Part shown: piece by piece, positions 33,666 to 36,659 of the stretch
How positions within the stretch are numbered: position 1 is the first letter of the stretch
Layout: the number at the start of each line of letters is the position of its first letter
NCBI GenBank assembly: GCA_944321755.1
Contig: CALUMM010000023.1
Coordinates: 1-36,659, forward strand
From: an uncultured Alistipes sp.
GTDB lineage: Bacteria; Bacteroidota; Bacteroidia; Bacteroidales; Rikenellaceae
DNA: 36,659 nt
Reading direction: 5' to 3'
The notes under the pieces: generated by a model
Databases searched by the model: none
Told to the model about the DNA's origin: nothing
What the model saw: only the letters and a program-made list of their open reading frames with translations
Translations under genes and position numbers: made by a program

Positions 33666-35483
33666 TTATTGGGCGATGGATACACGGATGTCGTCCAGAT
33701 ACAGATAAAGGGTTTTACGTGTCAATGTAGGAGAGGAACCTGTACTGGATTCCATTTCATAAGTGCACCTCCAACTCAAACGAGTTCCAACTTCAACATT
33801 GTATATTGTATACTGTTTGGGTGGTGTTGGCAGAGATTCAGTCATGCTGCCTCCGATGTCCGGGCGGAATGTTTCAATCAGATTGGTAGGAACATTCTCT
33901 TCTCCGGATATTGGGAAGGAGGCCGGATTGGTTTCCGTTCCGAACTGGCAGACCGAAACCCAATAGGAAGTACCGAGGAATGCTGCTCCACTTACTCGGG
34001 AACCCCCGATGCTGTATGAAACTTCAATGTTGGCGCTTTTTTTGAGTGGTAAAACAGGTGAATCGAGCCTTCCGCAGTGTGAGCCACCGAAAATTCCCTC
34101 TGTACTTGACGCAATCCAGACAGCACAAGCTAGTCTGCCGGGTGCCATTGAATAGCGAGATGCTCCCCAGTCTGCGAGGTTGTAGTCCGTCAAAAGTTCT
34201 GTATTTTCGCTTTCACGAGTTTGTTCGATACCGCTGAAATCCTCCTCGAAGAGATATGGCACGCGGAAGCTGGCGACGCGGTTCACGGCTCCTGCGGTTA
34301 CTGCCGGCAGGGTGAAGGTCTCGGTCAGAAGGGCGTGCTCCGAATCGTACGTCACCTGGAATCCGGGCATCTCCTGTGTCGGGTTCGTGTAGCCCCGGAA
34401 GCGAACCGTATAGTCGCCCGTGCCCGTGACGTCGAACGTACGGCTCTGACTGCCGTCCTCGAAGCTCCAGCCCTCGGGTGCCGTCACCGTAAAGGTGTTG
34501 ATCGCCTCGCCCAGCGTGTTGACGCCCGTCTCCGTGAGGGTGAAGACCAACTGCGTGAGCTGCTCTGCCGCTGCCGGAATGTTGTAGTTGATCGGCGTGG
34601 TGTGACCGGCGGCAAAGGTCCGGTCGGCCGGGGCGAAGGTCCGCTCCTCCGATTCAAGGGCCGAGCTCGACGCCACGATCGAAACCTCCTGCCCCTCTTC
34701 GAGCGTGACGGGGGCAATCAGGGCGTAGACCTCGGCGCCGACATCCTTCGGCTCCGCAAAACGCAGGGTCAGCGTGTTGCTCGACTCGCTCAGTTCGGCC
34801 GCGGCGTCGGGGTTGGCGGCATCCACCGTCAGACGCCCCACGACAGGTGTCGGGAAGGTCAGCACGATCTCCGAGACCGGTTCCCCGAGGTCGTTGTGCG
34901 GAATGGCGATCTTCAGGACATGCATCTTGTGCGCAAACTGCAGGTTGACGATATCCGTGTTGTCGCTGATGCCGCTTGCATCCTTCTTGTCGTGTTCGCG
35001 CAGGGCGTCGGCCCCCTCGATCGGCGTGGCCACCATCACGTCCCACTCGCCGTGGAACGCTCCGTCCTGCACGGCCGGGATGTCGTAGCTGGCCCGCAGG
35101 CCCTCGGTCGAGGCCGGAACGGGCGACACGGCATAATAAGTATAGGTCTCCTCGGCCATCTGCGGGATGCTGCCGCGGAAGCTGGCCGAGTTGTAGGTCG
35201 CATTATAGTGGTAGAGGCTGAAGGCCGCGGCGTCGACTACGGTTTGAGCGGCGGAGTTTACGGCCCAGAGTGCGAGCCGGTCACCTGTCTGCCATTTGAC
35301 GCTCACACCGTCGTCTCCGAGTTCGGTGCGGGTCGTGGATTGGGGCCGGATGTCGAGTCGCGGACCCGAACCGATGGCCACCTCGATGCTTCTTGTTGCC
35401 GGATCGGTCGCCTCGTCCGTGTTTTTCGAACAGGCGGCGCACAGCAGCGGCAGAAGAAGCAGGGTTGTCCAATGTTTCATCAT
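33666..35483 (-). CDS. Fimbrillin-like lipoprotein with an AT-richer C-terminal module, first gene of the surface operon
   Basis: 605 residues from the ATG at 35483 (a second ATG follows at once). The signal peptide ends at LLCAAC (Cys 18). The N-terminal 300 residues match the fimbrillin family of Bacteroidetes: IRPQSTTRTELGDDGVSVKW, QTGDRLALWAVNS, YYAVSPVPAS and LQFAHKMHVLKIAIP. A central sandwich (about 310-405) follows. The C-terminal 195 residues start at about LFEEDFSGIEQTRESENTEL and end in KTLYLYLDDIRVSI, like jelly-roll domains at the ends of Bacteroidetes adhesins. This last part is encoded by distinctly AT-richer DNA (33666 to about 34250). It is the first gene behind the operon promoter and a good candidate for a tip or adhesive subunit. 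Confidence 0.85.
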   Translation of the reverse strand: MMKHWTTLLLLPLLCAACSKNTDEATDPATRSIEVAIGSGPRLDIRPQSTTRTELGDDGVSVKWQTGDRLALWAVNSAAQTVVDAAAFSLYHYNATYNSASFRGSIPQMAEETYTYYAVSPVPASTEGLRASYDIPAVQDGAFHGEWDVMVATPIEGADALREHDKKDASGISDNTDIVNLQFAHKMHVLKIAIPHNDLGEPVSEIVLTFPTPVVGRLTVDAANPDAAAELSESSNTLTLRFAEPKDVGAEVYALIAPVTLEEGQEVSIVASSSALESEERTFAPADRTFAAGHTTPINYNIPAAAEQLTQLVFTLTETGVNTLGEAINTFTVTAPEGWSFEDGSQSRTFDVTGTGDYTVRFRGYTNPTQEMPGFQVTYDSEHALLTETFTLPAVTAGAVNRVASFRVPYLFEEDFSGIEQTRESENTELLTDYNLADWGASRYSMAPGRLACAVWIASSTEGIFGGSHCGRLDSPVLPLKKSANIEVSYSIGGSRVSGAAFLGTSYWVSVCQFGTETNPASFPISGEENVPTNLIETFRPDIGGSMTESLPTPPKQYTIYNVEVGTRLSWRCTYEMESSTGSSPTLTRKTLYLYLDDIRVSIAQ

Positions 35484-35510
35484 GCACGAATTCTTTTATC
35501 TGAATGCCTG

Positions 35511-35541
35511 CAAAAATAGGTTCGGAGTCCGAGATCCCGAA
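35511..35541 (-). promoter_or_regulatory. Promoter of the seven-gene surface operon
   Basis: On the minus strand TTCG (35538-35541, one mismatch), a 19-base spacer and TATTTTTG (35511-35518, exact) lie 27 bases before the ATG at 35483. The gaps between the seven genes are 2-17 bases, so one transcript is expected. Confidence 0.65.
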
Positions 35542-35617
35542 ATAAATTCAACGAACGGCCTGTTTTTCATCACGAACCGGGCGCTTTTTCCTGTCGCGGT
35601 TTCGTCGGATTGCACGC

Positions 35618-35657
35618 AAAAAGCCCCTCCGACACACACTTGTCGGAGGGGCTTTTT
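35618..35657 (-). terminator. Intrinsic terminator between the S9 peptidase gene and the surface operon
   Basis: A perfect 17-base inverted repeat (35618-35634 and 35641-35657, core GCCCCTCCGACA) with a 6-base loop has T runs in both directions. It ends minus-strand transcripts coming from the peptidase gene, about 210 bases beyond its stop. Together with the promoter and the repeats it accounts for the gene-free stretch 35484-35867. Confidence 0.9.
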
Positions 35658-35662
35658 CGGGG

Positions 35663-35855
35663 TTTTCGGGAGATTCCCGGGGCCGAAGATTTTCGGGAGA
35701 GGGTCGGGGCCGGAGGCTCCGAAGTCGAGGGGGTCGGGACAGATTTCCGGACCGGACTCAGGCGGATTCCGAAGCCGTTGCCCGCTTTTCCCGGAGGAAT
35801 GGCTGCATGTCCGACTTTCGGTCCGGCAGGTCCGGCAGGTCCGGTAGGTCCGGCC
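35663..35855 (-). repeat. Degenerate short repeats after the S9 peptidase gene (site E)
   Basis: Four tandem units of 9 bases (GGTCCGGCA on plus; 35820-35855, last two imperfect) lie just behind the peptidase stop. Further on an 11-base direct repeat TTTTCGGGAGA occurs at 35663-35673 and 35690-35700, among many CCGG and GGTCGGG words. There is no G9 tract here. No plausible coding frame is seen. Confidence 0.8.
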
Positions 35856-35867
35856 CCTATTCAGTCC

Positions 35868-36659
35868 CTATTCGGCCCCTTTGACGTAACGGTCGAGCCA
35901 GCCGAAGAATTCGCGGTTCCAGACCATCGAGTTCTGGGGCTTGAAGACCTGGTGCGCCTCGTTCTCGAACTCCACGAGCCGGGCCGGAATGCCCCGCACG
36001 CGGGCGGCGGTGAAGGCTTCGAGCGACTGCGTGTAGGGGATGCGGAAGTCCTTTTCGCCGGTGAAGATCAGGATCGGGGTGTCCCAGCGCGTCACGAACT
36101 TGTGCGGCGAGTTGGCGTAGGAGCGTTGCGCCGTGGCGTTCTCCTTGTCCCAGTAGGGGCCACCGTAGTCGTTGTTGATGAAGAAGAGCTCCTCGGTCTC
36201 GCCGTACATCGACTCGAAGTTGAAGATCCCGCAGTGGGCGATGAAGGCCTTGAAGCGCTTCTCGTGGCATCCGGCCAGGAAGAAGACCGAATAGCCGCCG
36301 TAGGAGGCTCCGACGCATCCCATGCGTGATTCGTCGGCCCACGGTTCCCGGGCCACGTCGTCGATGGCCGAGAGGTAGTCGCGGATGTTCTGCCCGGAGT
36401 AGTCGCCCGAGATCTGGTCGAGCCACTCCTGCCCGAAGGAGGGCAGGCCGCGGCGGTTCGGTGCCACGACGATGTAGCCCTGGGCGGCCATCAACTGATA
36501 GTTCCAGCGGTAGCTCCAGCCGTTCGAGACGACGCTTTGGGGGCCTCCCTGGCAGTAGAGCAGCGTCGGGTACTTCTTCGCGGGGTCGAAGTCGGGCGGG
36601 AGGATCACCCACGTGAGCATCTGCTTGCCGTCGGTGGTCCGCACCCAGCGCTTCTGGAC
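35868..36659 (-). CDS. S9-family serine peptidase, C-terminal catalytic domain (cut by window edge)
   Basis: The visible 263 residues are the alpha/beta-hydrolase domain of a prolyl-oligopeptidase or dipeptidyl-peptidase relative, which cleaves dipeptides or short peptides, usually in the periplasm. Typical blocks are YPTLLYCQGGPQSVVSNGW and YIVVAPNRRGLPSFGQEWLD. The nucleophile is in VGASYGGYSVFF, the aspartate in FTGEKDFRIPYTQ, and the histidine in EFENEAHQVFKPQN. The whole triad is present, so an active enzyme is expected. The N-terminal beta-propeller and any signal peptide lie outside the window. A terminator 210 bases downstream, behind a repeat tract, separates it from the surface operon. 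Confidence 0.94.
   Translation of the reverse strand, partial: VQKRWVRTTDGKQMLTWVILPPDFDPAKKYPTLLYCQGGPQSVVSNGWSYRWNYQLMAAQGYIVVAPNRRGLPSFGQEWLDQISGDYSGQNIRDYLSAIDDVAREPWADESRMGCVGASYGGYSVFFLAGCHEKRFKAFIAHCGIFNFESMYGETEELFFINNDYGGPYWDKENATAQRSYANSPHKFVTRWDTPILIFTGEKDFRIPYTQSLEAFTAARVRGIPARLVEFENEAHQVFKPQNSMVWNREFFGWLDRYVKGAE

Noticed and set aside
35857-36612. Alternative minus-strand frame over the S9 peptidase
   Set aside because: It is Arg/Pro/Gly-rich without motifs, whereas the other frame carries the complete Ser-Asp-His triad.

Overview
The window looks like chromosomal DNA from a high-GC Bacteroidales, most like the genus Alistipes. The assignment rests on protein family content (DUF4493, PCMD and DUF4923 proteins, fimbrillin-like lipoproteins, a Porin_10-type 'putative porin', an OPT transporter), on the absence of Shine-Dalgarno sequences, and on promoters of the Bacteroidetes type (TTTG, 19-21 bases, TAnnTTTG). 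Several of those promoters are exact matches. The genus is an inference; no rRNA marker is present. I saw no tRNA, rRNA, CRISPR array, transposase or phage gene.

Layout. 1-7310 is all on the minus strand: a GH2-family protein that has lost its catalytic residues, rlmH, a LuxR-type regulator overlapping rlmH by 4 bases, a TonB-dependent receptor with a small lipoprotein, nadC, and the N-terminal part of an LTA-synthase-like sulfatase cut by the window edge. 7351-11101 is on the plus strand: asnS, rpoN and a PAP2-like membrane protein, ending at a bidirectional terminator. 11260-21790 is again minus strand: manC-murF (overlapping), a MazG-like pyrophosphohydrolase, an OPT peptide transporter with peptidase T, nadE, a DUF4923 protein and gdhA. 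21837-25612 is plus strand: pssA, a putative porin and a lytic transglycosylase, ending at a second bidirectional terminator. 25716-35483 is one tightly spaced seven-gene minus-strand operon of surface proteins. 35868-36659 is the C-terminal part of an S9 peptidase.

How the genes work together. Most genes are housekeeping: NAD synthesis (nadC, nadE), cell envelope (murF, manC, pssA, lytic transglycosylase, LTA-synthase-like), translation (asnS, rlmH), nitrogen metabolism (gdhA), peptide uptake and hydrolysis (OPT plus pepT), and sigma-54. The accessory part is the seven-gene operon. In transcription order it encodes a fimbrillin-like lipoprotein whose last third is clearly AT-richer, three DUF4493 lipoproteins (the third fused to a PCMD domain), two paralogous outer-membrane beta-barrels, and a closing PCMD lipoprotein. 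It looks like a surface fibre or adhesin system with its own outer-membrane partners. The components belong to known families; the joint function is my inference.

The most unusual non-coding signal is a set of low-complexity, degenerate tandem repeats directly behind the stop codons of five genes. Three of them (after nadC, the GH2-like gene and pepT) carry a run of exactly nine G within 14 bases of the stop, and two of these share the core G9-CAGA(C/G)AGGC. A second unusual signal is the pair of overlapping divergent promoters between asnS and the GH2-like gene, where a T9 tract sits inside the spacer of one promoter.
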